Assembly (NCBI GenBank): GCA_017513365.1
Contig: JAFXFY010000118.1
Coordinates: forward strand, 1 to 8,693
DNA from: Alphaproteobacteria bacterium
GTDB taxonomy: Bacteria; Pseudomonadota; Alphaproteobacteria; CAAHEQ01; UBA3637
Direction of reading: 5' to 3'
Length of the DNA: 8,693 nt
The notes below the pieces were generated by a model. The model had not been told where the DNA came from. It ran no database searches and was given only the letters and a program-made list of their open reading frames with translations. The position numbers and the translations under genes are program-made. Below, piece by piece: positions 1 through 5,980 of the stretch (position 1 is the first letter of the stretch; each line of letters opens with the position of its first letter).

Positions 1-516
1 AAAATACAGGCCGTCCGATTACCATACAAAAACGCAGATGTGATGCAGATTCTGTTGCCTAAACAAGAGGTAAATTTTAATGAGTTTATTCAAAAGTTAT
101 CAGCACAGGATTTATATTTAAAATACTATCCAGTTCCGGTGTTTTTGAAATTGCCCAGATTTAAAACTGATCTTAAAATCTCTATGAACGATTATTTTAA
201 AAAATGGAACATTCAAAGTATTTTTGATACAAGAAAAGCGTCATTACCTATGTTGTCTAATGAGCCAAAAATAGTAACAGACATTATTCATCAAGCCAAT
301 ATAAATGTTTTTGAAAAAGGAACAGAGGCAGCAGCAGCAACAGTAATAAGCGTAAAAGCAACAGGCCGAGGAAGGAGGGATAAGCCTTTATCTCCCAAAG
401 AATGGTATATACCGTTTTTTGCCGAGCGCCCCTTTATTTTTATGATAAATAATGGTGATTTTATTGGGGTATATACAAAGGGAAAATTAGTTGAAATTTC
501 TAAGCTGTCGGAATAA
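1..516 (+). CDS. Serpin (serine/cysteine protease inhibitor), C-terminal part, truncated by the window's left edge
   Basis: The reading frame is open from base 1 to the TAA at 514-516, giving 171 visible residues; an in-frame GTG at 40 is not the real start, because the codons before it (VRLPYKNADVMQILLP) already spell a conserved serpin strand. Serpins are about 370-400 residues, so roughly the last 45 percent is present. Residues are counted here from base 1. Hallmarks in order: a block LKLPRFKTDLKISMNDYF, then IIHQANINVFEKG with the conserved breach histidine, the hinge GTEAAAAT (107-114), an extended loop, and FFAERPFIFMI, a near match to the serpin signature (E where D/N/Q is usual). The small-residue hinge is what inhibitory serpins use to insert the cleaved loop into sheet A and trap the protease. 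The target is not known. Any signal peptide or lipobox lies outside the window. It ends at a strong terminator and converges on gatB. Family call is firm; inhibitory activity is inferred. Confidence 0.93.
   Translation, partial: KIQAVRLPYKNADVMQILLPKQEVNFNEFIQKLSAQDLYLKYYPVPVFLKLPRFKTDLKISMNDYFKKWNIQSIFDTRKASLPMLSNEPKIVTDIIHQANINVFEKGTEAAAATVISVKATGRGRRDKPLSPKEWYIPFFAERPFIFMINNGDFIGVYTKGKLVEISKLSE
313..420 (+). other. Serpin reactive-centre loop with RGRR motif
   Basis: This is the segment from the hinge glutamate (P17 equivalent, residue 105) to just before the AERPF motif. The spacing from the last hinge threonine to the F of RPF is 31 residues, against 19 in human alpha-1-antitrypsin, so the loop is about 12 residues longer. 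By the standard 17-residue count P1 would be Thr121 (VKAT/GRGRR). A tribasic cluster RGRR (123-126) follows immediately and fits both trypsin-like specificity and the minimal furin pattern R-X-R-R. Alignment of P1 is uncertain because of the extra length. The DNA under the hinge contains a short GCA triplet run (GCA x4). Confidence 0.75.
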
Positions 517-538
517 TAAGATTAACAGATAGGATGTG

Positions 539-567
539 AAAACACCCCTTGGACAAGGGGTGTTTTT
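539..567. terminator. Bidirectional intrinsic terminator between serpin and gatB
   Basis: A perfect 10-bp stem, AACACCCCTT (541-550) with AAGGGGTGTT (555-564), encloses the tetraloop GGAC. It runs into a T tract on the plus strand and is preceded by AAAA, which is a T tract for the minus strand. It sits 22 bases after the serpin stop and 19 bases beyond the gatB stop, so it probably ends transcription from both convergent units. Confidence 0.92.
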
Positions 568-585
568 ATTGAGGCATTTTTATCC

Positions 586-2037
586 TTATTCAGCCAATTT
601 TTTATCCAACAATTGATTGGCGAGGGCCGGATTAACTTTACCGCCTGAGGCCTTCATAATTTGCCCCACAAACCAACCTTTTAATTTATCTTTACCGGCT
701 TTGATTTCGGCGACTTTATCTTGATTAGCGGATAAAATTTCCTCAATCAATTTTTCAATAGCGCCGGTATCGGATTCTTGTTTCAGACCTTTTTCTTCCA
801 CAATAACGGCTGGTTCTTTACCGGTTTCGGCCATAATCTCAAAGACCTCTTTGGCGATTTTACCGGAGATTGTCCCATCGGCAATTAACCCCACCAAAGC
901 GCCTAAATTTTTAGCCGACACAGGGCTGTTTGACACGGTCAAACCATTTTTGTTAAGGTATCCGAATAAATCACCCATAACCCAGTTAGCCACTTTTTTC
1001 GCATCTTGCCCGATAATGGCTTCTTCAAAATAACGAGACGTTTCCACATCCAATGTCAACACATGGGCGTCATAGTCGGTAAGCCCCAGTTCAGACACAT
1101 AGCGTTTTTTCTTGGCTTCCGGCAATTCCGGCAAGCTGGCACGAATTTGCTCAATATATTCATCTGTCAAAATCACCGGCAATAAATCGGGATCCGGAAA
1201 GTATCTGTAATCATGTGCATTTTCTTTGCTACGCATTGGGCGAGTTTCCCCGTTGTTCGGGTCAAACAGGCGTGTTTCTTGGCGTACTGTACCACCGTTT
1301 TCATACACTTCCACTTGACGATTGGCTTCAATTTCAATGGCTTGCATGACAAAACGCACAGAGTTGACGTTTTTAACCTCAACACGATCACGTAAAATTG
1401 TTTCACCGACTTTACGAACGGAAACGTTAACGTCGCAACGCATAGAGCCTTCGTCCATATTCCCGTCGCAAGTCCCCAAAGCACGCACAATAGCACGCAA
1501 CTGACGCAAGTATTCGCCGGCTTCTTCCGGAGAACGCATATCCGGTTTTGACACGATTTCCATTAACCCGACACCCGAACGGTTCAAGTCAATAAATGAT
1601 TTGGATGGGTGCATATCGTGAATGGATTTACCGGCATCTTGTTCTAAGTGCAACCGTTCCACACCGATTTTTCTGTCGCCCTCTGACGTATGAACTTCAA
1701 TAAAGCCTTCGCCGACAATCGGGTAATACAGTTGAGAAATTTGATACCCTTGCGGTAAATCAGCATAGAAGTAGTTTTTGCGGTCAAACCGAGAATATTT
1801 ATTGATTTTAGCATTTAATCCCAACCCGGTTTTGACGGATTGACGGATGCATTCTTCATTTAAAACTGGCAACATACCGGGGAAAGCCGCATCCACTAAA
1901 GACACATGTGTGTTTTGTTCGGCCCCAAATTCAGCGCTAGCCCCCGAAAAAACTTTGGCTTTTGAGATGATTTGGCAGTGAACCTCTAAACCAATAACCA
2001 ATTCCCAATCTGATGTATTTCCTTTAATTGTATACAT
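586..2037 (-). CDS. gatB: Aspartyl/glutamyl-tRNA(Asn/Gln) amidotransferase subunit B
   Basis: GatB binds the mischarged tRNA and, with GatA-supplied ammonia and ATP, converts Glu-tRNA(Gln) and/or Asp-tRNA(Asn) to the amidated form in the cytoplasm. The 483-residue product is full length for the family. Visible blocks: IGLEVHCQI (15-23) at the start of the kinase-like cradle domain, RKNYFYADLPQGYQIS (86-101), LHLEQDAGK (129-137), the family signature DLNRSGVGLMEIV (150-162), and a C-terminal YqeY-type helical tail ending KASGGKVNPALANQLL. The signature has Gly where many bacteria have Pro; alphaproteobacterial proteins, as I recall, carry Ala or similar here. The ATG at 2037 is preceded by AAAGGA with 7 nt after GGA-T, lying inside the last codons of gatA; the gap to the gatA stop is 4 nt, so translation is probably coupled. 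Last gene of the gatCAB operon. Confidence 0.98.
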   Translation of the reverse strand: MYTIKGNTSDWELVIGLEVHCQIISKAKVFSGASAEFGAEQNTHVSLVDAAFPGMLPVLNEECIRQSVKTGLGLNAKINKYSRFDRKNYFYADLPQGYQISQLYYPIVGEGFIEVHTSEGDRKIGVERLHLEQDAGKSIHDMHPSKSFIDLNRSGVGLMEIVSKPDMRSPEEAGEYLRQLRAIVRALGTCDGNMDEGSMRCDVNVSVRKVGETILRDRVEVKNVNSVRFVMQAIEIEANRQVEVYENGGTVRQETRLFDPNNGETRPMRSKENAHDYRYFPDPDLLPVILTDEYIEQIRASLPELPEAKKKRYVSELGLTDYDAHVLTLDVETSRYFEEAIIGQDAKKVANWVMGDLFGYLNKNGLTVSNSPVSAKNLGALVGLIADGTISGKIAKEVFEIMAETGKEPAVIVEEKGLKQESDTGAIEKLIEEILSANQDKVAEIKAGKDKLKGWFVGQIMKASGGKVNPALANQLLDKKLAE

Positions 2038-2041
2038 AATC

Positions 2042-3523
2042 TTATCCTTTCACACGGTGTGGCATTAAGTTAAACCCAGCAGATTTTTCCATCACATCTG
2101 CCACTTGGAACACCGTATTTTCATCAAAGTGTTTTCCGATAATTTGCAATCCGATTGGTAATCCGCCACTGCTCATACCAACGGGTAAAGCCAAAGACGG
2201 TACGCCGGCTAAAGAACTAGGGGTCGTAAAGACATCGCCCAAGTATGTGGATACCGGATCCATATTCGCCATATCGGCAAAACTTAACGCCGGTGTCGGA
2301 GCAGCCGGAGCCAAAATCGCATCCACCGTTTCAAAGGCTTTTTTGAAGTCTTCGGCAATCAAACGACGTACCCGTTGAGCCCGTGTATAATAGGCGTCAT
2401 AGAAGCCCGCAGACAACACGAAAGTACCCAATAAAATACGGCGGATAACTTCATCACCAAAACCGTCTGTACGGGTGTTTTTGTACATATCGTCTAATGT
2501 TGCCCCTTCAACCCGAGTGGTATAGCGAACACCATCATAGCGGGACAGGTTAGAGGATGCTTCGGCACAAGCAATAATATAGTAAACCGGCAAAGCATAT
2601 TTTGTATGTGGCATGGAAATATCCACAATTTCGGCGCCGGCATCTTTTAATAACTGAATACCTTTATCCCAAACTTTCGCCACATCTTCGTTCATGCCAT
2701 CCATACGATATTCTTTTGGGATACCGATTTTTTTACCACGAATATCTCCTGTTAAAGCCGATACATAATTCGGAACCGGCGTATTGACGGAGGTTGAATC
2801 TTTTTTGTCGTATCCGGCCATCGTTTCTAACATAATGGCACAATCTTTAACCGAGCGAGCCATCGGGCCGGCTTGATCTAAAGAAGAGGCAAACGCCACA
2901 ATTCCCCAACGAGAGCAACGGCCGTATGTTGGTTTAATGCCTGTGATACCACAAAAAGAGGCTGGCTGACGAATGGAACCGCCTGTATCAGACCCTGTTG
3001 CGCCCATACACAAACCGGCGGCTACAGCAGCAGCAGACCCGCCAGAGGAACCACCCGGCGTTAAAGTGTACTCACCATTTGTATCTGTCCACGGGTTTTT
3101 GGATTCACCAAAATAACTGGTTCTGGTGGAACCGCCCATAGCGAATTGATCGGTGTTGACTTTACCCAGCATAACCGTACCGGCATCTTTTAAGTTTTGA
3201 GTAACCGTTGATTCATAGGTCGGCACAAATTTGGATAAAATCTTGCTGGCCGCCGTTGTACGAACATCTTTTGTGCAGTACAAATCTTTGTTGGCAATTG
3301 GAATGCCGTCCAAAGCACCAAAACTTTCCCCGTTGGCACGACGTTTATCAGAAGCCTCAGCATCTGCCAAAGCACGTTCCGGTGTTTCGGTAATAAAAGC
3401 ATTTAAAACACGACCTTTTTCCATTTCGGAAAGGTGTGCCTGTGTCAATTCTACGGAAGAAATTTCTTTTTTTGCCAACAAATCGGCAGCTTCAGAAATA
3501 TGTAAATTAATTAAATCTGTCAT
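2042..3523 (-). CDS. gatA: Aspartyl/glutamyl-tRNA(Asn/Gln) amidotransferase subunit A (glutaminase)
   Basis: GatA is the amidase-signature subunit that hydrolyses glutamine and passes ammonia to GatB. From the chosen start the protein is 493 residues, normal for the family. The Ser-cisSer-Lys triad is intact: Lys79 in GIPIANKD, cis-Ser159 in PGGSSGGSA, and nucleophile Ser183 in DTGGSIRQP, with the 24-residue spacing between the serines seen in characterised GatA. The frame is open 19 codons further upstream (to 3580), but that longer start would overlap gatC by 53 bases and add an N-terminus (MHQNPLTDFMLF...) with no place in the family. The ATG at 3523 has GTGGAG 7 nt upstream and begins MTDLINLHISEAADLL, as expected for GatA. 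Second gene of gatCAB, 4 nt after the gatC stop and 4 nt before gatB. Confidence 0.97.
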   Translation of the reverse strand: MTDLINLHISEAADLLAKKEISSVELTQAHLSEMEKGRVLNAFITETPERALADAEASDKRRANGESFGALDGIPIANKDLYCTKDVRTTAASKILSKFVPTYESTVTQNLKDAGTVMLGKVNTDQFAMGGSTRTSYFGESKNPWTDTNGEYTLTPGGSSGGSAAAVAAGLCMGATGSDTGGSIRQPASFCGITGIKPTYGRCSRWGIVAFASSLDQAGPMARSVKDCAIMLETMAGYDKKDSTSVNTPVPNYVSALTGDIRGKKIGIPKEYRMDGMNEDVAKVWDKGIQLLKDAGAEIVDISMPHTKYALPVYYIIACAEASSNLSRYDGVRYTTRVEGATLDDMYKNTRTDGFGDEVIRRILLGTFVLSAGFYDAYYTRAQRVRRLIAEDFKKAFETVDAILAPAAPTPALSFADMANMDPVSTYLGDVFTTPSSLAGVPSLALPVGMSSGGLPIGLQIIGKHFDENTVFQVADVMEKSAGFNLMPHRVKG

Positions 3524-3527
3524 TTTT

Positions 3528-3815
3528 TTACTCCACCATTTTGGGAACAACATAAAATCCGTGAGCGGATTCTGGTGCATTTTTCATTAAATCGGCTTGG
3601 ATATTGCCGTCCGTTACAATATCGGCCCGAATGGCTTCAGTTTGTTCCGTAACGGAAATCAGTGGTTCAATACCATCCACATTGACCTCTTGCAATTGTT
3701 CAACCCAATTTAAAATGCCGTCCACTTCACCGGCGAATTTTTGTTTTTGTTCATCGGTTAAATTCAAACGAGCCAAATTGGCTACATTTGCGACCGTTTC
3801 TTCATTAAAAGCCAT
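3528..3815 (-). CDS. gatC: Aspartyl/glutamyl-tRNA(Asn/Gln) amidotransferase subunit C
   Basis: GatC is the small subunit that wraps between GatA and GatB and stabilises the heterotrimer. The 95-residue product has the usual length and blocks: VANVANLARLNLTDEQKQKF in the N-terminal helices, the central acidic helix ending LQEVNVDGIEPL, the TEAIRADIV strand (family pattern LRxDxV), and the C-terminal NAPESAHGFYVVPKMVE, which is the canonical GatC ending. The ATG at 3815 has a strong AAGGAG 8 nt upstream. It is first in the gatC-gatA-gatB operon, about 23 nt downstream of the predicted transcription start from the promoter at 3845-3873. Confidence 0.97.
   Translation of the reverse strand: MAFNEETVANVANLARLNLTDEQKQKFAGEVDGILNWVEQLQEVNVDGIEPLISVTEQTEAIRADIVTDGNIQADLMKNAPESAHGFYVVPKMVE
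3531..3536 (-). promoter_or_regulatory. gatA ribosome binding site that fixes its start
   Basis: On the minus strand GTGGAG forms the last two sense codons of gatC (Val-Glu), is followed directly by the gatC TAA, and then by AAAA and the gatA ATG. Its 7-nt spacing favours the ATG at 3523 over the upstream in-frame ATG at 3580. Confidence 0.8.
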
Positions 3816-3844
3816 GATTTTTTCTCCTTTTGTTGAATGGAGGT

Positions 3845-3873
3845 ATTAAACCCGATTTTTCATAAAAAATCAA
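3845..3873 (-). promoter_or_regulatory. Sigma-70-type promoter of the gatCAB operon
   Basis: Reading the minus strand, TTGATT (3873-3868) is followed by a 17-bp spacer and TTTAAT (3850-3845), a 5/6 match to TATAAT. The expected start near 3838 gives a leader of about 23 nt to the gatC ATG. The spacer carries a GATTTTT/AAAAATC inverted repeat that may be incidental in AT-rich DNA. Confidence 0.7.
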
Positions 3874-3924
3874 GCAAAATTAGAGATTGGAACGAAAAAA
3901 TAACAGAGCCGTTCATGGTTTTTA

Positions 3925-3953
3925 TTGATTTTTGATGCCATATTTTGTATGAT
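3925..3953 (+). promoter_or_regulatory. Sigma-70-type promoter of the small secreted-protein gene
   Basis: TTGATT (3925-3930), exactly 17 bp, then TATGAT (3948-3953, 5/6). Transcription would start near 3960, about 26 nt before the ATG at 3987. It lies back to back with the gatCAB promoter, with 51 bases between the two -35 elements. Confidence 0.72.
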
Positions 3954-3986
3954 AGCAATAGGTTAAAAAAATGAAAGGAGAAAAAA

Positions 3987-4280
3987 ATGAAAAAAGGATT
4001 GTTTTTAGTTTTGGGTGTGTGTTTGATAACAACGGCTTGTGCGACCGAAAGTACAGGTAATGTTATGACAAAAATGAAAACGTGTTTAACGGAACAAGGA
4101 TGGCAAGTTGTAGTTGATGGAACATTATACAACAATGGGATGAGTGCAACAGCCAAACAAATTTCAACAACCTGTTTGAATGAATTATCGGTGCAAGATA
4201 TGGGTATTGAGCCACAAACCACTCAAATGGCCACAACGATTTTAACCGCTTTGTCTTCTGCTAAACAAACACAGAAATAA
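3987..4280 (+). CDS. Small exported protein, possible lipoprotein, function unknown
   Basis: The 97-residue product starts MKK followed by a hydrophobic stretch (GLFLVLGVCLI, residues 4-14) and then TTACATES, so it carries a signal peptide. Two readings are possible. One is lipoprotein processing at Cys18 (TTAC is a weak lipobox, with Thr at -3). The other is signal peptidase I cleavage after ACA (residues 18-20 region). The mature part of about 78 residues is polar, Thr/Gln-rich, and has two further cysteines (33 and 63) that could form a disulfide, with a GWQVVVDGTLYNNG segment between them. The start is supported by AAAGGAG with a 6-nt spacer. It is monocistronic, with its own promoter (3925-3953) and terminator (4295-4327). 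I do not recognise the family. Location would be the periplasm or outer membrane. Confidence 0.85.
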   Translation: MKKGLFLVLGVCLITTACATESTGNVMTKMKTCLTEQGWQVVVDGTLYNNGMSATAKQISTTCLNELSVQDMGIEPQTTQMATTILTALSSAKQTQK

Positions 4281-4294
4281 AGTGATTAGGATAT

Positions 4295-4327
4295 AAAAAA
4301 CTCGGGATTTTTTGTCCCGAGTTTTTT
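4295..4327 (+). terminator. Intrinsic terminator after the small exported protein gene
   Basis: AAAAAACTCGGGA (4295-4307) pairs perfectly with TCCCGAGTTTTTT (4315-4327) around a TTTTTTG loop, ending in six T. It starts 14 bases after the stop codon. The leading A-run means it could also work on the minus strand. Confidence 0.93.
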
Positions 4328-4403
4328 GATAGCGATATAGTGTTGGTTTTTGTATTGATTAATATAAAAGATGATGACGTTATAGTTTTTTATGTGGGTT
4401 GGC

Positions 4404-4434
4404 AAAAGAAAACCCTTGCAAAACGCAAGGGGTT
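4404..4434 (-). terminator. Intrinsic terminator of the orphan minus-strand gene
   Basis: On the minus strand AACCCCTTGC, loop GTTTT, then GCAAGGGTT forms a 7-bp core stem (4413-4419 with 4425-4431) plus two further pairs across a one-base bulge, followed by TTTTCTTTT. It lies about 20 bases past the stop of the gene ending at 4454. The rest of the gap between 4328 and 4403 shows nothing beyond AT-rich sequence. Confidence 0.85.
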
Positions 4435-4453
4435 CTTCGGAGTAAAAAAGATT

Positions 4454-4924
4454 TTATGCAGCGCGCGAACGTGTTCTATGTTTTGTATAGCTTAAATCAA
4501 TAGCCATACATTTGCCACGGACTAACATTTGTGGAGCAGCTTGTAATTCATTATATAAGCAAACCGGTGCATGTGCTAACAGGCCACGAGAAGATATTGA
4601 ACCACCCTCATAGTGTTTGTTTTGAGAATCTACCACAGTTTCAACAACTTTTCCGTCTGTACCATATCTATAATAAAATGTTTTTTGATATACAACGTCT
4701 GTAAACATTTCTGTTGTTAAATGATTATCTTGGAATGTTTTAACGGACACAAAACCGTCTGATGTGGAAACGCAAGTTTCACGAGCGGTGCCATTTTGGA
4801 AGAAGTCCACCATCATATATCCACTCATATTCAGTGGATCTAATGATGTTGCAACGCTCTTTAAGCGACCGGAATGAGAAATAGTGGCCGCAACTTTCAG
4901 CCTGTTTTTTAAGACGAAGTTCAT
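4454..4924 (-). CDS. Orphan 156-residue protein, function unknown
   Basis: I do not recognise a family. The protein has no signal peptide or membrane segment, so it is probably cytoplasmic. The middle is rich in aromatic and beta-forming residues; YYRYGTDGKVVETV (about residues 85-98) resembles a single YD/RHS- or MORN-like beta-hairpin, but one copy is not enough to assign either family. The C-terminus is strongly basic (YTKHRTRSRAA) and the N-terminus is also basic (KNRLKVAA), which would fit nucleic-acid or membrane-surface contact. Three cysteines are present. The ATG at 4924 has AAAGGA with an 8-nt spacer. A clean promoter (4959-4987) and terminator (4404-4434) frame it as a single-gene unit, which argues strongly that it is real. 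It is divergent from the kinase pair and shares their control region. Confidence 0.82.
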   Translation of the reverse strand: MNFVLKNRLKVAATISHSGRLKSVATSLDPLNMSGYMMVDFFQNGTARETCVSTSDGFVSVKTFQDNHLTTEMFTDVVYQKTFYYRYGTDGKVVETVVDSQNKHYEGGSISSRGLLAHAPVCLYNELQAAPQMLVRGKCMAIDLSYTKHRTRSRAA

Positions 4925-4958
4925 AAAAAATATCCTTTGATGTAATTTGTATTTTTTT

Positions 4959-4987
4959 ATATTAACACTTTATTAATAAAATGTCAA
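4959..4987 (-). promoter_or_regulatory. Promoter of the orphan minus-strand gene, perfect TTGACA
   Basis: On the minus strand: TTGACA (4987-4982), 17-bp spacer ending TGT (an extended -10 TGn), then TAATAT (4964-4959). Start near 4952 gives a leader of about 28 nt to the ATG at 4924. Confidence 0.75.
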
Positions 4988-4992
4988 GTGTT
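4964..4992. repeat. Nested inverted repeats over the orphan-gene promoter (operator candidate)
   Basis: AACACTT (4964-4970) and AAGTGTT (4986-4992) form a 7-bp inverted repeat 15 bases apart. Inside it is the perfect 12-bp palindrome TTTATTAATAAA (4969-4980). Together they cover the -35, spacer and -10 edge, where a repressor would act. AT-rich palindromes occur by chance, so the regulatory role is inference. Confidence 0.4.
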
Positions 4993-5009
4993 TTTGATGT
5001 GTAAAAATG

Positions 5010-5038
5010 TTGACAAATTGTCATTTTTATGATAACAT
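5010..5038 (+). promoter_or_regulatory. Promoter of the tandem kinase operon
   Basis: TTGACA (5010-5015), 17-bp spacer ending TGA (extended -10 TGn), then TAACAT (5033-5038, 4/6). Transcription would start near 5045. The promoter lies inside the longest possible reading frame (ATG at 5007), which argues that the first kinase starts further downstream. Confidence 0.65.
5011..5023. repeat. 13-bp perfect dyad TGACAA-A-TTGTCA over the kinase -35 box
   Basis: TGACAA and TTGTCA are exact inverted copies around a single central A, overlapping five of the six -35 bases. This is a plausible operator half-site arrangement; no binding protein can be named. Confidence 0.45.
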
Positions 5039-5075
5039 AATACAATCTCAAGTTAAATTGCAAAATAAAAATAAT

Positions 5076-5090
5076 GGAGCCTTGGTGGTG
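5076..5090 (+). promoter_or_regulatory. Ribosome binding site and GTG start of the first kinase
   Basis: GGAG (5076-5079) is followed by in-frame TTG (5082), GTG (5085) and GTG (5088). The last has an 8-nt spacing, like other genes here. By contrast the ATG at 5007 is preceded by a pyrimidine/TG-rich stretch with no Shine-Dalgarno. Confidence 0.6.
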
Positions 5091-5978
5091 CATCAGTTTT
5101 TTCAGCTGTCAAATGAAGAGTTATCCGATATTGTTGGAGAGACGGTATTTCGGACGCGAGTTTGTGAAAAAAGAAATGATAGAGGGTATCTTTTGTCAAG
5201 CACTTGTATTATCAATGATAAATATGTTGTAAAGAGGCCTTTTGATGAGGGGGCGTTGAGGGATATTAAGCAAGAAATAAAGATCTCTAAAGTTTTGAAA
5301 AGATATAAATTACCATTTCAAACACCTCAGTGGCGTTGGGTTGCACTAAAGGAAACATGGTGGACTCCCTCTTTTATTAAACGTCAGTTGTTTTGTTCTG
5401 TGACCCCTGTGATTTCGGGAAAGCATCCAGTCTCATTGAATAATGTGTCATTATTATCTGATTTAGGGCATTTTTTTGCTAAGTTGCATAAAATTCCGGC
5501 TGAAAAGTTTACTGGTGTACGTACATATATGGATGTGGATTTTCATTATATGATTGAATCATGGTGTAAGCAAGGTCGATTAAAGGGTGTTCGTAAAAAT
5601 AAATGGAAACGTTTTAAGAATGATTTGATAAAGTCTGTTTTGACTCCTACTAATGAAGTATATATTCGCACCATTCGTCCGGTTTTGACGCACGCAGATT
5701 TGCATGTTGGTAATGTATTAGTGGATGAAAATTTACACTTAACTGGCGTTTTAGATTTTGGCAACGCCATCTTAACACCAGAACCGCAAGATGTTTTGGT
5801 TGCCGAAAGAACCATTCCAAGTGGACGTGCGATGTTAAATGCATATCAGGGGTATATGGGGAAACGATTGGATATTCAAGATAAATTACAAAAAACATGG
5901 GGGCTGGCCGCTCAAATGAATGTGCGTGCTGAACAGATGTTGTCAGAGTTTTTGAAAAGTGAACGTCAAAGGGGATAA
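5088..5978 (+). CDS. APH/choline-kinase-fold phosphotransferase 1, substrate unknown
   Basis: The product is a small-molecule kinase-like phosphotransferase of the APH superfamily, 296 residues from the GTG at 5088. Catalytic residues appear intact: a beta-3 lysine in YVVKRP (Lys49), a helix-C glutamate in DIKQEIKISKVL (Glu63), the catalytic loop HADLHVGN (His202, Asp204, Asn209) and the metal-binding DFG (Asp223). Families with this fold phosphorylate aminoglycosides, choline, fructosamines, homoserine and similar hydroxyl or amine substrates; nothing here identifies which. The frame extends to an ATG at 5007, but that codon lacks a Shine-Dalgarno, the operon promoter overlaps it, and the added 27 residues have no counterpart in the neighbouring paralogue. 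No signal peptide; cytoplasmic. It is followed 2 nt later by a diverged paralogue in the same operon. A resistance function should not be assumed. Confidence 0.88.
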   Translation: MHQFFQLSNEELSDIVGETVFRTRVCEKRNDRGYLLSSTCIINDKYVVKRPFDEGALRDIKQEIKISKVLKRYKLPFQTPQWRWVALKETWWTPSFIKRQLFCSVTPVISGKHPVSLNNVSLLSDLGHFFAKLHKIPAEKFTGVRTYMDVDFHYMIESWCKQGRLKGVRKNKWKRFKNDLIKSVLTPTNEVYIRTIRPVLTHADLHVGNVLVDENLHLTGVLDFGNAILTPEPQDVLVAERTIPSGRAMLNAYQGYMGKRLDIQDKLQKTWGLAAQMNVRAEQMLSEFLKSERQRG

Positions 5979-5980
5979 AA

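Noticed and set aside
150..162. Defective GatB signature (Gly for Pro in DLNRSGVGLMEIV, residue positions)
   Set aside because: This position is variable among bacterial GatB proteins, with small residues in alphaproteobacteria as I recall, and the rest of the protein is intact.
325..345. GCA triplet run as a phase-variable repeat
   Set aside because: There are only four perfect GCA units and they encode the functionally required alanine hinge; triplet changes would not shift frame.
40..516. Complete 158-residue protein starting at a GTG or ATG near 40-45
   Set aside because: The frame is open to base 1 and the upstream codons (VRLPYKNAD) are serpin-like, so this is the tail of a longer gene cut by the window.
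3524..3580. Longer gatA start giving 512 residues (ATG at 3580)
   Set aside because: It would overlap gatC by 53 bases, adds residues without family counterparts, and the ATG at 3523 has a good Shine-Dalgarno and the expected GatA N-terminus.
3860..4222. 120-codon open frame on the minus strand
   Set aside because: It runs antisense through the small exported-protein gene and both promoters, with no ribosome binding site or recognisable product.
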